Shown: piece by piece, positions 16,085 to 24,515 of the stretch
How the letters are laid out: the number at the start of each line of letters is the position of its first letter
Position numbering within the stretch: the first letter of the stretch is position 1
From: an uncultured Clostridium sp.
Lineage (GTDB): Bacteria; Bacillota; Clostridia; Lachnospirales; Lachnospiraceae
Assembly (NCBI GenBank): GCA_902496665.1
Contig: CABVBU010000011.1
Span: forward strand, 5,054-69,053
Direction of reading: 5' to 3'
DNA length: 64,000 nucleotides
The notes under the pieces: generated by a model
Told to the model about the DNA's origin: nothing
Seen by the model: the letters and a program-made list of their open reading frames with translations, nothing else
The model's database searches: none
Made by a program: the position numbers and the translations under genes

Positions 16085-17002
16085 ATGGAACTTCGCGAGA
16101 TCCGCACATTTTTACAGATCGCCCAGAAACAGAGTTTTTCCAAGGCCGCCGAGGCCTTAGGCTATTCCCAGGCCGCCGTCACGGTCCAGATCAAGCAGCT
16201 GGAGGAGGAGCTGGGCATCCACCTCTTCGACCGTCTGGGAAAGAAAACAGTCCTGACTCACCACGGGGAGATCTTCTACCGCTACGCCGTGACGATCTTA
16301 GGCACCGTCGCAGACGCAAAGAACGCAGTCTCCGCCTCAACGGAACTCTCCGGCGTCCTCACCATCGGCACCATCGAGTCCATCTGTGAATCCATCTTCC
16401 CGGACCTCTTAAAGGAGTTCCACAAGCGCTACCCAAACGTCTCCGTGAGCATTGTCCTGGACTCCCCGGACGTTCTCCTTGACCGCATGAACAAGAACTC
16501 CATCGACCTGGTCTATCTTCTTGACCAGCTCATCGATGACAAGCGTTTCATAAAGGTTCTGGAAGCACCGGAAAATATCTCCTTCGTCTCTTCCTCCGTC
16601 CACCCACTGGCAAAAAGTGGTCCCACAGACCTTGCCTCAGTCATCAGCCATCCATTCCTCCTGACCGAAAAAAATGCCAGCTACCGGTTCGTTCTTGACC
16701 GGTACCTGGCATCTCTCGGAAAGGAGATCAAGCCTTTCCTGGAAATTGGAAACACTGAATTCATTATCAATATGTTAAAACAGAATGCCGGGATCTCATT
16801 TCTCCCGGAGTTTGCCGTAAGACATGAAGTGGAATCCGGCATCCTCTCGATCCTGCCGGTAAAGGATTTCCACATGGAACTCTACCGTCAGGTCCTCTAT
16901 CACAAAGACAAATGGCACACCGGCGAGATGGACGCCTTTATCGAGCTTGCGAAGGAGACATTCCGGACTCCGCCCGTTTCAGACGAACGCCCTCAAGAAT
17001 GA
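16085..17002 (+). CDS. LysR-family transcriptional regulator
   Basis: The 305-aa product opens MELREIRTFLQIAQKQSFSK and has the helix-turn-helix YSQAAVTVQIKQLEEELGI. The effector domain follows from about residue 90. It is divergent from the cysteine desulfidase gene (218 nt apart), the classical LysR arrangement, so that gene is its likely target. AGAAAGGA lies about 9 nt upstream of the ATG. The last 65 nt overlap the 3' end of the convergent MFS gene. Confidence 0.9.
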   Translation: MELREIRTFLQIAQKQSFSKAAEALGYSQAAVTVQIKQLEEELGIHLFDRLGKKTVLTHHGEIFYRYAVTILGTVADAKNAVSASTELSGVLTIGTIESICESIFPDLLKEFHKRYPNVSVSIVLDSPDVLLDRMNKNSIDLVYLLDQLIDDKRFIKVLEAPENISFVSSSVHPLAKSGPTDLASVISHPFLLTEKNASYRFVLDRYLASLGKEIKPFLEIGNTEFIINMLKQNAGISFLPEFAVRHEVESGILSILPVKDFHMELYRQVLYHKDKWHTGEMDAFIELAKETFRTPPVSDERPQE

Positions 17003-18212
17003 TGAGGGAGGTTAACATAACAAGCATCGCCGCGCTCACTCCGATGGTCAGCCTGTAATCTCCCGTCATATCATAAAAGGTTCCAAACCACATGTTAAAG
17101 GGCGCTCCCAGGAGCGTTCCCACCATGGTGGAATAGGCGTATGCTGTACTGTAAGTCTCGCCCTTCCAGAAGATCCTGCAGAACAGCGGCATCATGACGG
17201 AAGATAAGGGAAGTGTCACACCAAAAAACAGGGCACCCGCCATCACTGTCTCCGGAGAACCGAGGAACAGCAGTACATGTCCAAGAAACGCCAGCGCAAT
17301 CGAAAATTCAAAGGTCCTGATGATCCCAAGGCTGTCGCTGATCTTTCCGAGGATCAGCTTGCTCGACATGTTTCCGAGAAGGGAGATGCTCGTCATCATG
17401 GCCGCCGCCTGCAGCGTAAGTCCGGCTGCGATCCCACAGGGCGTCAGGAAGGAATTCAGGTACGCGCATGACACACTGGTCCAGTATGCCCCCACGGCAA
17501 TATAAAATTCCGGCTGACGCAGCAATTCTTTTAATGTAATCCCGTTTTCCCCGGATGCGGGCGCTGATGCGCCTGATACAGCCCTTTGCTCCACATCCTC
17601 TGCCCCGTAAGGCAGAAGTCCCATCTCTTCCGGCTTATAGCGTAGAATGAACAGGGAGATCGGGAGAACCAGCGCGGTACTGACGATTCCAACCGCCATA
17701 TAGCTCACCCTCCATCCGAATGCCGGGATCGCCATTCCAAGACAGCTGCTGCCGATCATGCCGACGAGTCCGGAGAACGCCGCGGAGATTCCCACCGCTG
17801 TTCCGGTCTTTTTCTTAAACCAGTTTCCAAGAATGATCGGCGCCGGGATCATGCAGACAAACGATGAGGCAATTCCCTGAATGACGCCTGTCACATGCCA
17901 CTGCCACAGTTCGTGGAAGGTACCCATGAGGGCTGCGCAGCCTCCGTAGATGACAGCTGCAATGCTGATCACGATCCGCACATCATGTTTCCGAAAGCTT
18001 TTCGCCACAAATGGCAGCGCCAAAGCAGAACTGATGCAATAGAGCATCCGGTACATTGTAAGCTTTCCCAGCTCAAATCCCAGTTCTTTGCAGATCGGGG
18101 AGTAAAAGACACCGGCACAGTTGTTGATAAGTCCCAGAGTCGCCCCCTGCAGGATGCAGCAGCCTGCAAGGATGAACCAGGCGTAGTGCAGTCCGTTTTT
18201 CTTTTGTTCCAT
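16938..18212 (-). CDS. MFS transporter (oxalate/formate antiporter-like)
   Basis: An integral membrane carrier of 424 aa with about 12 hydrophobic segments. It begins near MEQKKNGLHYAWFILAGCCI, with the ATG at 18212 preceded by AAAGG. The frame stays open 28 codons further up, but those residues look non-coding. Loop motifs such as LGNWFKKKTGTAVGISAAFSG and the RYKPEEMGLLPYG stretch after segment 6 are typical of the OFA branch, which exchanges carboxylates. The substrate is unknown. It converges on the LysR gene, overlapping it by 65 nt. Confidence 0.85.
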   Translation of the reverse strand: MEQKKNGLHYAWFILAGCCILQGATLGLINNCAGVFYSPICKELGFELGKLTMYRMLYCISSALALPFVAKSFRKHDVRIVISIAAVIYGGCAALMGTFHELWQWHVTGVIQGIASSFVCMIPAPIILGNWFKKKTGTAVGISAAFSGLVGMIGSSCLGMAIPAFGWRVSYMAVGIVSTALVLPISLFILRYKPEEMGLLPYGAEDVEQRAVSGASAPASGENGITLKELLRQPEFYIAVGAYWTSVSCAYLNSFLTPCGIAAGLTLQAAAMMTSISLLGNMSSKLILGKISDSLGIIRTFEFSIALAFLGHVLLFLGSPETVMAGALFFGVTLPLSSVMMPLFCRIFWKGETYSTAYAYSTMVGTLLGAPFNMWFGTFYDMTGDYRLTIGVSAAMLVMLTSLIILEGVRLKRAESGMSPSQAR

Positions 18213-18458
18213 TGTTATTTCTGCCTTTCCCCAGCTTTTTTCTTTTCCGCATATCGCCGGTATCCGGCTGTCCGCTCCGAAAGGTTCTGACCACATATCC
18301 GCCCGGTCCCAGCTCCGTCACTCACTCTTATGGCAGGCGTCCGGCCTCTGCGGGCATGCTGAATAAATCTGCGGAATATTCTTTATTCCTTAAGGTTATA
18401 TTGTAGCATTATTTCTCCCATTTTCCCATATTTTTTTCATCTTTTTGCCATAAAGAAC
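18213..18458. other. intergenic stretch between the MFS gene and the ilvE promoter
   Basis: No gene, repeat or convincing promoter was found for the MFS gene here. The part nearest the MFS start is G+C-rich and then turns AT-rich from about 18380. Confidence 0.5.
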
Positions 18459-18487
18459 TTGCAGGATAAATCTTAAGTACTTATAAT
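18459..18487 (+). promoter_or_regulatory. sigma-A promoter of ilvE
   Basis: TTGCAG (18459-18464), 17 nt, TATAAT (18482-18487). The leader is about 110 nt and holds two short G+C-rich stems, CCGCC/GGCGG and GCCG/CGGC; neither is followed by T. Confidence 0.85.
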
Positions 18488-18605
18488 AGAAAACACGGTA
18501 ACTGTACATTGCATCGAAACAGTACCGCAGTAAAAAGACATTACCGCCTGACCCCGGCGGCAAAAAATACAATGCCGGTCTGACGGCAGAATGGAGGAAT
18601 TTCCA

Positions 18606-19631
18606 ATGGCAAAGAAAGAGATCGACTGGTCCAATATCGGATTCGGTTACATCAAAACTGATTACAGATATGTATCCAACTTCAAAGATGGTTCCTGGGA
18701 TGAGGGAACTCTTACAACTGATGATATGATCACCTTAAACGAGTGTGCATGCGTATTCCAGTATGCACAGACCTGCTTCGAGGGCTTAAAGGCATACACA
18801 ACGGAGGACGGCCACATCGTAACCTTCCGCCCGGACTTAAACGCTGAGCGTATGATGAACTCCGCAGCAAGACTTGAGATGCCGCAGTTCCCGAAGGAGC
18901 GCTTCATTGACGCGATCACAAAGCTGGTTGCAGCAAACGCTGATTTCGTTCCGCCGTATGGTTCCGGCGCAACTCTTTACATCCGTCCGTATATGTTCGG
19001 TACAAACCCGGTAATCGGTGTGAAGCCGGCAACCGAGTACCAGTTCCGTGCTTTCTGTACACCGGTCGGCCCGTACTTCAAGGGCGGCGCTAAACCGATC
19101 ACGATCCGTGTCACAGACTTCGACCGTGCAGCACCTCACGGAACAGGCCACGTAAAGGCCGGCTTAAACTACGCAATGAGTTTACATGCCATCGTTGATG
19201 CTCACAAACAGGGCTATGATGAGAACATGTACCTCGATGCCGGTACAAGAACCTATGTTGAAGAGACAGGCGGAGCAAACTTCATCTTCGTTACAAAAGA
19301 CGGCACAGTCGTAACACCGAAGTCCGACTCTATCCTTCCGTCCATCACACGCCGCTCCATCCTCTACGTTGCTGAGCATTACCTCGGCTTAAAGACAGAG
19401 GAGCGTCCGGTTCCGTTTACAGAAGTAAAAGACTTCGCTGAGTGCGGTCTCTGCGGTACCGCTGCTGTTATCTCTCCGGTCGGCAAGATTGTAGACCACG
19501 GCAACGAGATCTGCTTCCCGAGCGGAATGGAGAAGATGGGTCCGGTGATCCAGAAGCTCTACGACACATTAACAGGCATCCAGATGGGCCACATCGAGGC
19601 ACCGGAAGGCTGGATCCATGTAATCAAATAA
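18606..19631 (+). CDS. ilvE: branched-chain amino acid aminotransferase
   Basis: PLP aminotransferase interconverting leucine, isoleucine and valine with their keto acids. The start at 18606 (MAKKEIDWSNIGFGYIKTDY) has GGAGG 8 nt upstream and gives 341 aa. The PLP lysine lies in GTGHVKAGLNYAMS, and CGLCGTAAVISPVGKI with the preceding TEVKDFAE is the class IV signature area. Length and sequence match the large bacterial/eukaryote-like form. It is monocistronic, with its own promoter and terminator. Confidence 0.95.
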   Translation: MAKKEIDWSNIGFGYIKTDYRYVSNFKDGSWDEGTLTTDDMITLNECACVFQYAQTCFEGLKAYTTEDGHIVTFRPDLNAERMMNSAARLEMPQFPKERFIDAITKLVAANADFVPPYGSGATLYIRPYMFGTNPVIGVKPATEYQFRAFCTPVGPYFKGGAKPITIRVTDFDRAAPHGTGHVKAGLNYAMSLHAIVDAHKQGYDENMYLDAGTRTYVEETGGANFIFVTKDGTVVTPKSDSILPSITRRSILYVAEHYLGLKTEERPVPFTEVKDFAECGLCGTAAVISPVGKIVDHGNEICFPSGMEKMGPVIQKLYDTLTGIQMGHIEAPEGWIHVIK

Positions 19632-19651
19632 TTAACCGAGTGAATTGTATC

Positions 19652-19688
19652 AGAGCAGGATTCCTTTTTGGGAGTCCTGCTCTTTTTT
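19652..19688 (+). terminator. intrinsic terminator after ilvE
   Basis: AGAGCAGGA pairs with TCCTGCTCT, followed by TTTTTTC. Confidence 0.9.
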
Positions 19689-19874
19689 CTTTATAATTCT
19701 TTTATACCGGACTCCCTTGCTTTTCCAGAATCCACATGTTAAGATACACCTAAGCAAGGTTTCTAATGAATTCTATTATCTAATATCATCTAAGCCGGAT
19801 TCGGCATCTGAAGACTCTTTGCTAAAACACCCAAATAACCGGCAGGGAGTCGAAAGAAGCACTTTCCTGCCTAA

Positions 19875-20411
19875 TCTCAGGATCAGAAGGATATTTTCGG
19901 GAAAGACCGCGCAATGTATACGTTTACTGAGCGGTGTCATGAGTTTCCCGAGATGGAGTTAGAAGATGGAACTAAGAAAATATTTTTAAATATGACCAGC
20001 AAGAATGGACGGGATGAGCTTGTGAGTTTTCTTCAATATTGTAAAAATTCTACGCTTGATAATCCGGAGATCACTGTGTTGGACAAGAGACTGCGAACGC
20101 TCGACTCTATCGTATCAGAAGTCAAGCAAACCGAAGAATGGGAGGTTGCACGTATGAGCATTTTATCTGCGGGGATTGAAATTGGTGAGAGAAAGGGCAT
20201 TGAAATTGGCGAAAAGAAAGGCATTGAAATCGGCGAGAAAAAGGGCATTGAAATCGGCAAAAAGAAAGGCCTCGAAATCGGAGTTGCCGGTCTGATCCGC
20301 ATGGGCAAAGAACTCCATTTAAGTGAAGATGTCATTTTGGATCACATTTGTAAAGGTTTTGATCTGGATCAGGCAACTGCAAGAGAATATCTTGATTCTT
20401 TTGAGAAATAA
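19875..20411 (+). pseudogene. Rpn-family nuclease (PD-(D/E)XK, transposase_31-like), N-terminally truncated
   Basis: The frame is open from the TAA at 19872 to 20411 and codes for DIFGKDRAMYTFTERC then EDGTKKIFLNM. This matches the middle of Rpn (recombination-promoting nuclease) proteins, where about 100 N-terminal residues with the nuclease core should precede it. No start with a ribosome site exists at the break; the first ATG (19914) lies inside the conserved domain. The C-terminal part has five copies of an 8-residue unit (GIEIGEKK-like), a feature of this family. It is probably a decaying gene copy. Confidence 0.8.
20172..20288 (+). repeat. 24-bp tandem repeats inside the Rpn remnant
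   Basis: Five units of about 24 bp, each GGCATTGAAATYGGCGARAARAAR-like, encode the GIEIG(E/K)(K/R)K series. They keep the frame and differ mainly at third codon positions. They are in-gene low-complexity repeats, not a CRISPR. Confidence 0.85.
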
Positions 20412-20425
20412 TGATCTGCATTCAT

Positions 20426-20481
20426 AAAAAGATCCGGGAGACCATCAATGCATGATGGAATCCCGGATCTCTTTGATTTTT
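20426..20481. terminator. bidirectional terminator between the Rpn remnant and the DnaJ-like gene
   Basis: GATCCGGGA (20431-20439) pairs with TCCCGGATC (20461-20469), with an inner CCATCA/TGATGG stem. A-rich and T-rich flanks serve both strands. Confidence 0.85.
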
Positions 20482-20487
20482 CTTTAT

Positions 20488-21528
20488 TTATGCCGCATGG
20501 AATCTCCCATCCCGCCTGCAGATATCCTCAAACTCCTTAAGCTTCTGCTTTGCCTCCGGACTTAAGTCATCCGGAACCTGGATTCTTACGACGGCGTACT
20601 GGTCGCCGTGGATGGACGGGTCTTTTAAGGAGACGATACCTTTGCCGCGGAGACGGATCTTTGTGCCGGAGTGGGTTCCGGCTTTGATCTTGCAGACCAC
20701 ATCTCCGTATAACGTGTGGACCAGAGTCTCACCGCCGAAGACAGCTGTAGTGAACGGAACTTCCACATCGCTGTAGACATCCATTCCCTTCCTCGTCCAG
20801 CCCGGCTTCTCACCGACGGTGATCTTAAGAAGCAGGTCTCCTGCAGCACCACCGCCGGTTCCCGGCATTCCTTTGCCTGCAAGACGGATGCTCTTTCCGG
20901 TCTCGATACCTGCCGGGATCTTAATCTTCAACGTCTGCGGCCTGCTGCCCGGCTGGTTCGGATTCTGGATCGTGATGGTCTTTTCGCAGCCATGAACGGC
21001 CTCATCGAAGGTTATCTGGACCTCCGCGTTTAAGTCGTTGCCGCGGTCAGAGAATCCAGAGTTCGAGAAACCGCTTCTGCCTCTTCTCTTTCCCCCAAAC
21101 ATATTTCCAAACAGATCGCCGAAGATATCATCCCCGTCACCGCCCTCAAAATGGAACTCATGATATGTTCCATCTCCAGAGCGGAAGGAGCCTGACCGGT
21201 ATGCTCCGCCGGTACCGTTTCCGAAGCCGCCGAAACCTCCGAATCCGCCAAAACCTCCGGCACCTGCTCCGGCGCCCTGTCCGTAACCTGCCGTCTCATC
21301 AAAGGCAGCATGTCCGAACTGGTCGTAAAGTTTCTTCTTCTTCGGATCACTCAGGACGTCGTAAGCCTCATTTACGTCCTTAAACATCTGCTCCGCAGTC
21401 TTATCGTCAGGATTGGAATCCGGATGATACTTCTTCGCTAATTTCCTATATGCACGTTTAATTGCCGCAGCATCCGCGTCTCTCGAGATGCCCAGCACAT
21501 CATAATAATCTCTCTTTGTCGATGACAT
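20488..21528 (-). CDS. DnaJ-like co-chaperone without zinc finger (CbpA type)
   Basis: A Hsp40 partner of DnaK, 346 aa. The J domain (about 1-70) has YYDVLGISRDADAAAIKRAY and the HPD motif in KKYHPDSNPDD. A glycine/phenylalanine-rich linker with GFGGFGGFGGFG follows, then two C-terminal substrate-binding barrels. The four CxxCxGxG repeats of DnaJ are absent, so it is the CbpA/DnaJ-class-B form. The ATG at 21528 is preceded by GAGGTGG at 5 nt; a GTG 9 nt upstream overlaps that site. No dnaK or grpE lies nearby, and no CIRCE element was seen. Confidence 0.92.
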   Translation of the reverse strand: MSSTKRDYYDVLGISRDADAAAIKRAYRKLAKKYHPDSNPDDKTAEQMFKDVNEAYDVLSDPKKKKLYDQFGHAAFDETAGYGQGAGAGAGGFGGFGGFGGFGNGTGGAYRSGSFRSGDGTYHEFHFEGGDGDDIFGDLFGNMFGGKRRGRSGFSNSGFSDRGNDLNAEVQITFDEAVHGCEKTITIQNPNQPGSRPQTLKIKIPAGIETGKSIRLAGKGMPGTGGGAAGDLLLKITVGEKPGWTRKGMDVYSDVEVPFTTAVFGGETLVHTLYGDVVCKIKAGTHSGTKIRLRGKGIVSLKDPSIHGDQYAVVRIQVPDDLSPEAKQKLKEFEDICRRDGRFHAA

Positions 21529-21554
21529 ATTCACCACCTCACTGTTCTATTTGT

Positions 21555-21583
21555 AATGTAACATATCTAATTTTCAATGTCAA
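21555..21583 (-). promoter_or_regulatory. sigma-A promoter of the DnaJ-like gene
   Basis: TTGACA (21578-21583), 17 nt, TACATT (21555-21560) on the minus strand. Confidence 0.75.
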
Positions 21584-21608
21584 GGGAGGTATGTGAATTT
21601 TTTGTGAT

Positions 21609-21675
21609 ATTTAAAGATCCCGCCGAAGAGCTTCATACGTACAGCATCTGTGTACTTCAAACTCCCGGCGGGATC
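21609..21675 (-). terminator. terminator after the LytT gene
   Basis: GATCCCGCCG (21616-21625) pairs with CGGCGGGATC (21666-21675). An inner GTACA/TGTAC pairing extends the structure, and CTTTAAAT follows on the minus strand. Confidence 0.75.
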
Positions 21676-21712
21676 TCTATTGTCGATATTTTTCTTACTA
21701 TTCTAATGATTC

Positions 21713-22435
21713 CTATTTTTCGAAAATCTGCCTAAATTCCTTTACCTGCGTCCGCCCGATCGGCAGAGCCTCGGCATCGTAGTACTTCATCTTTACACAA
21801 TATCCATTATTGTAGCTCACCTGCATCTCCTTCACATAGTCAAGATTGATCAGGTAGCTCTTGTGGATCCGGAAGAACCGGCTCTTTTTCAGGTGAGTCT
21901 CATAATTGTTCAGTGACTCGTTCTGCAGATAGAAGGATCCGTCCTTCATATGGATCTTACAGGAACGCTTTTCCGTCTCGATGAACACGATATCCGCCAC
22001 GTCAACGACCTGAAAGCTGGAGCCCACGTTCACCATGATCTTTCCGATTTCATATCCGGGGCCGGCGGCCTTTTCCTTTATGTGTTCATGGACCCGCTCC
22101 ATCGCCCGTTTGACGCGTTCATAGTCAAAGGGTTTTAAGAGATAATCCACTGCCCCGATCTCAAAAGCCTTTACCGCGTATTCCCGGAACGCAGTGGCAA
22201 AGATGATCAGCGTGTCTGGCTGCTTTCTCTTTATCATGGATGCCAGCGTAGTTCCGTTCATGCCGCCCAGATTGATATCCACAAAACACACATCAAAGTT
22301 CTCATTCTCCAGCATTGCAAGAAATTCTTCGCTTCCGTCGGCCTCCGCGATCTCCGCCTCCGGCTCACACTGTTCCAACAGATATTTGAGTTCGCTTCTT
22401 GCCGGACGCTCATCGTCAACTACTGCTATTCTCAT
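21713..22435 (-). CDS. LytTR-type response regulator
   Basis: The 240-aa product has an N-terminal receiver domain (VVDDERPARSELKYLL; phospho-acceptor in CFVDINLGGMNG; conserved ATAFREYAVKAFE and LLKPFDYERVKRA). A C-terminal LytTR DNA-binding domain follows (IVFIETEKRSCKIHMKDG, RFFRIHKSYLINLDYV). GGGAGG lies 8 nt before the ATG. It sits 79 nt downstream of a LytS-type kinase gene and is surely its partner. LytTR regulators often bind pairs of direct repeats upstream of transporter operons; the TRAP operon next door is the obvious candidate target (inference). Confidence 0.93.
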   Translation of the reverse strand: MRIAVVDDERPARSELKYLLEQCEPEAEIAEADGSEEFLAMLENENFDVCFVDINLGGMNGTTLASMIKRKQPDTLIIFATAFREYAVKAFEIGAVDYLLKPFDYERVKRAMERVHEHIKEKAAGPGYEIGKIMVNVGSSFQVVDVADIVFIETEKRSCKIHMKDGSFYLQNESLNNYETHLKKSRFFRIHKSYLINLDYVKEMQVSYNNGYCVKMKYYDAEALPIGRTQVKEFRQIFEK

Positions 22436-22514
22436 ACCTCATGCCTCCCATTTTCTGTCAAAAACTCCGCTGTTCAAACAGCAGGCTGTTGTCCTCTGCT
22501 CTTCCAAAAGATCG

Positions 22515-24278
22515 TCAGCCGATTGCTTTCTCCTGCTGCGCGCTTCCAGCCGCGCTGTCCGGAATGTTCATCCGCACGTCCGTCCCTTCTTCGCTTGTCA
22601 CGATCTGAAGTCCGTAGGACTTTCCGTATAAGGAGATCAGTCTCTGCTGCACGTTCATCATTCCGATTCCTGTGTGTTCTACTTTTTCCCCGCCGTACAG
22701 GCTCTGGACGATCCGGTAGTCCATTCCCGGTCCGTTGTCGATCACATCGATCCTCGTGGACCGTTCCTCCCGTTTCACGTTTACGATGACCTTTCCGACT
22801 CCTTTTTCCCTCTGCATTGCCCCGTGATGGACCGCGTTCTCCACGATGGGCTGTAAGATCAGATTCGGCACACAGCTTCGGAGCGCCTCCGGATCCGCAT
22901 TGATCTCAATCGAGAGACGTTTTTCAAACCGCGCCTCCTCCAGCATCGTATAGGCTTTGACATGCTCCAGCTCCGTGTCCAGAGTTACCATATAATCGGT
23001 ATCCTCCAGCATGCTGCGGAAGTAGGAGCTCAGTGCCAGTAAGAGCTCCCTCGCCTTCTCAGGCTTTTCCCGGCAGAAATAGGAGATCGTATTTAACGAA
23101 TTGAACAGGAAGTGCGGATTGATCTGGGACTGCAGGGTCCGAAGCTCCGCTTTTCTCAGCTCTTCCTTCTGTTTCTCCATCTCAGAGAGCTTGATCTGCA
23201 TCGCGAAGTGGTTTGCAAGTCCCGTGACAAATTCAATATCCGCACGGTAAGAATAGGCATTTTTCTTCACCAGCATCACAAGTGCCAGAACCTTTCCCTC
23301 ATCGAGGAGGATCGGTGCGGAGATGATCACATTCTCCTTATAAAGAGGATAAAATCCGTCCTCCGGTAAGGGCACGCGGCTGATCCTCGTCGTCTTGAAG
23401 GTCTTTGTCGCGGATAAAAGTCTCGGATAATTGTTCTCTGTGAGAACGATACTGGAAAATGCCCCGCTCCTTGCCAGAAATTTCATATCATCGATCAGTG
23501 CCGCGCCCTGACAGTGGTACTCTTCCATAATAATGTCTATGATCTTTCCCGCTGTCTTCCGGTCATTCTCCACAGAGCCCAGATACGGGGTACACCGCTC
23601 GGCGGTTCTCATGGCGAGGGAGACCTTGGAAGCGACCTTTAAGTCCTCCGTGTTGAAGATCGATTTAAAAACATTAAAGAAAATCACCATGCCGACGGAA
23701 TTGATGATCACCATCGGAACGATCACGATCTTTACGATCTCAACGGCCGCATCAAACGGCCGGGTGAGAAGCAGGATCAGAACAATATGGATCATCTCGG
23801 AAATGAACGTGACTCCGAGCAGAAATGCATTCGAGTACTGGCGGTTTCCTTTCTTCTTCCAGCCGATAAAGGAACCGATGAGCCCGTGGATGATCGCGGA
23901 GAGCACACAGGCCACCGTGGAGATCCGCTCCGGGAAGATCAGATACCGGTGGGCCGCCGCGATCACTGTCGTGATAAAGCCGGAGACAGGCCCGCCCAGA
24001 AATCCGGCGGACAGAACACCGATCACCCGGGCATTCGGCAGCGCCCCTGTCACCTGGATCCCAATGTAATCAGAGATGATGCAGAAGACGCCGAAGATCA
24101 CGCCGAGAAGCACCTTTTCCCAGAGCCTCTGCCAGACGCTCTCCCCTCTTCCTTCCTCACTTCCGCCCTCTTCATTTAAGAGAAGTCTCTGGACAAAGTC
24201 CATCTTCGTCATCATGAAGGCGAGCACTACCAATAGGCAGATGTTAAAGCAGATACTGTAAATAACATCAAGCAGCAT
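22515..24278 (-). CDS. LytS-type sensor histidine kinase (5TM-LYT, GAF, HisKA-like)
   Basis: A membrane kinase of 587 aa. Residues about 1-210 hold six or so membrane segments with LGGPVSGFITTVIAAAHRYL-like sequence, characteristic of the 5TM-LYT sensor. A GAF-like domain follows, then the His-kinase domain with QSQINPHFLFNSLNTISYF (phospho-histidine) and the ATPase motifs LQPIVENAVHHGAM and DNGPGMD, plus GIGMMNVQQRL. Relatives sense small carboxylates such as pyruvate or monitor the envelope; the ligand here is unknown. It forms an operon with the LytTR regulator and is separated from the TRAP operon by a strong terminator. Confidence 0.93.
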   Translation of the reverse strand: MLLDVIYSICFNICLLVVLAFMMTKMDFVQRLLLNEEGGSEEGRGESVWQRLWEKVLLGVIFGVFCIISDYIGIQVTGALPNARVIGVLSAGFLGGPVSGFITTVIAAAHRYLIFPERISTVACVLSAIIHGLIGSFIGWKKKGNRQYSNAFLLGVTFISEMIHIVLILLLTRPFDAAVEIVKIVIVPMVIINSVGMVIFFNVFKSIFNTEDLKVASKVSLAMRTAERCTPYLGSVENDRKTAGKIIDIIMEEYHCQGAALIDDMKFLARSGAFSSIVLTENNYPRLLSATKTFKTTRISRVPLPEDGFYPLYKENVIISAPILLDEGKVLALVMLVKKNAYSYRADIEFVTGLANHFAMQIKLSEMEKQKEELRKAELRTLQSQINPHFLFNSLNTISYFCREKPEKARELLLALSSYFRSMLEDTDYMVTLDTELEHVKAYTMLEEARFEKRLSIEINADPEALRSCVPNLILQPIVENAVHHGAMQREKGVGKVIVNVKREERSTRIDVIDNGPGMDYRIVQSLYGGEKVEHTGIGMMNVQQRLISLYGKSYGLQIVTSEEGTDVRMNIPDSAAGSAQQEKAIG

Positions 24279-24299
24279 GTTGTTTCCTCCTGTCTCTGA

Positions 24300-24462
24300 C
24301 GATCCCTGTTTTTCTATATCTGTCCGCAGCGGTCATTACCATCTGCGCAAAACATCCGATTCGGAACGTCTGCGCTTCCATCTGCGCGTGGCATGGATCA
24401 CGGATGTCTGACGCCTAACCCGGCGTGTTCTAACGGATACATATAGAAAAACAGGGACCGCC
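24300..24462. repeat. 163-bp segment bounded by long inverted repeats
   Basis: GATCCCTGTTTTTCTATATC and the next six bases (24300-24325) recur in inverted form at 24437-24462 with three or so differences. The right arm contains the T-run of the TRAP-operon terminator, so the left arm looks like an inverted partial copy of that terminator. The 111-bp interior has no open frame and holds TCTGCGC-type repeats. No direct repeats at the ends are obvious. Confidence 0.5.
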
Positions 24463-24491
24463 GCAGTAAATTTTCTGCAGCAGTCCCTGTG
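24448..24491 (-). terminator. intrinsic terminator of the TRAP-TAXI operon
   Basis: On the minus strand CAGGGACTGCTGCAG pairs with CTGCGGCGGTCCCTG (two G-U pairs) around an 8-nt loop and is followed by TTTTTC. Confidence 0.92.
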
Positions 24492-24515
24492 TGTTCATCG
24501 GTTATTTATGAAGGT

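Noticed and set aside
20172..20288. Regular 24-bp repeats resembling a small CRISPR
   Set aside because: Repeats are contiguous without spacers, keep the reading frame and encode a known Rpn C-terminal repeat.
23533..24069. 178-codon plus-strand frame opposite the LytS kinase
   Set aside because: Antisense to a kinase with all expected motifs; no independent evidence.
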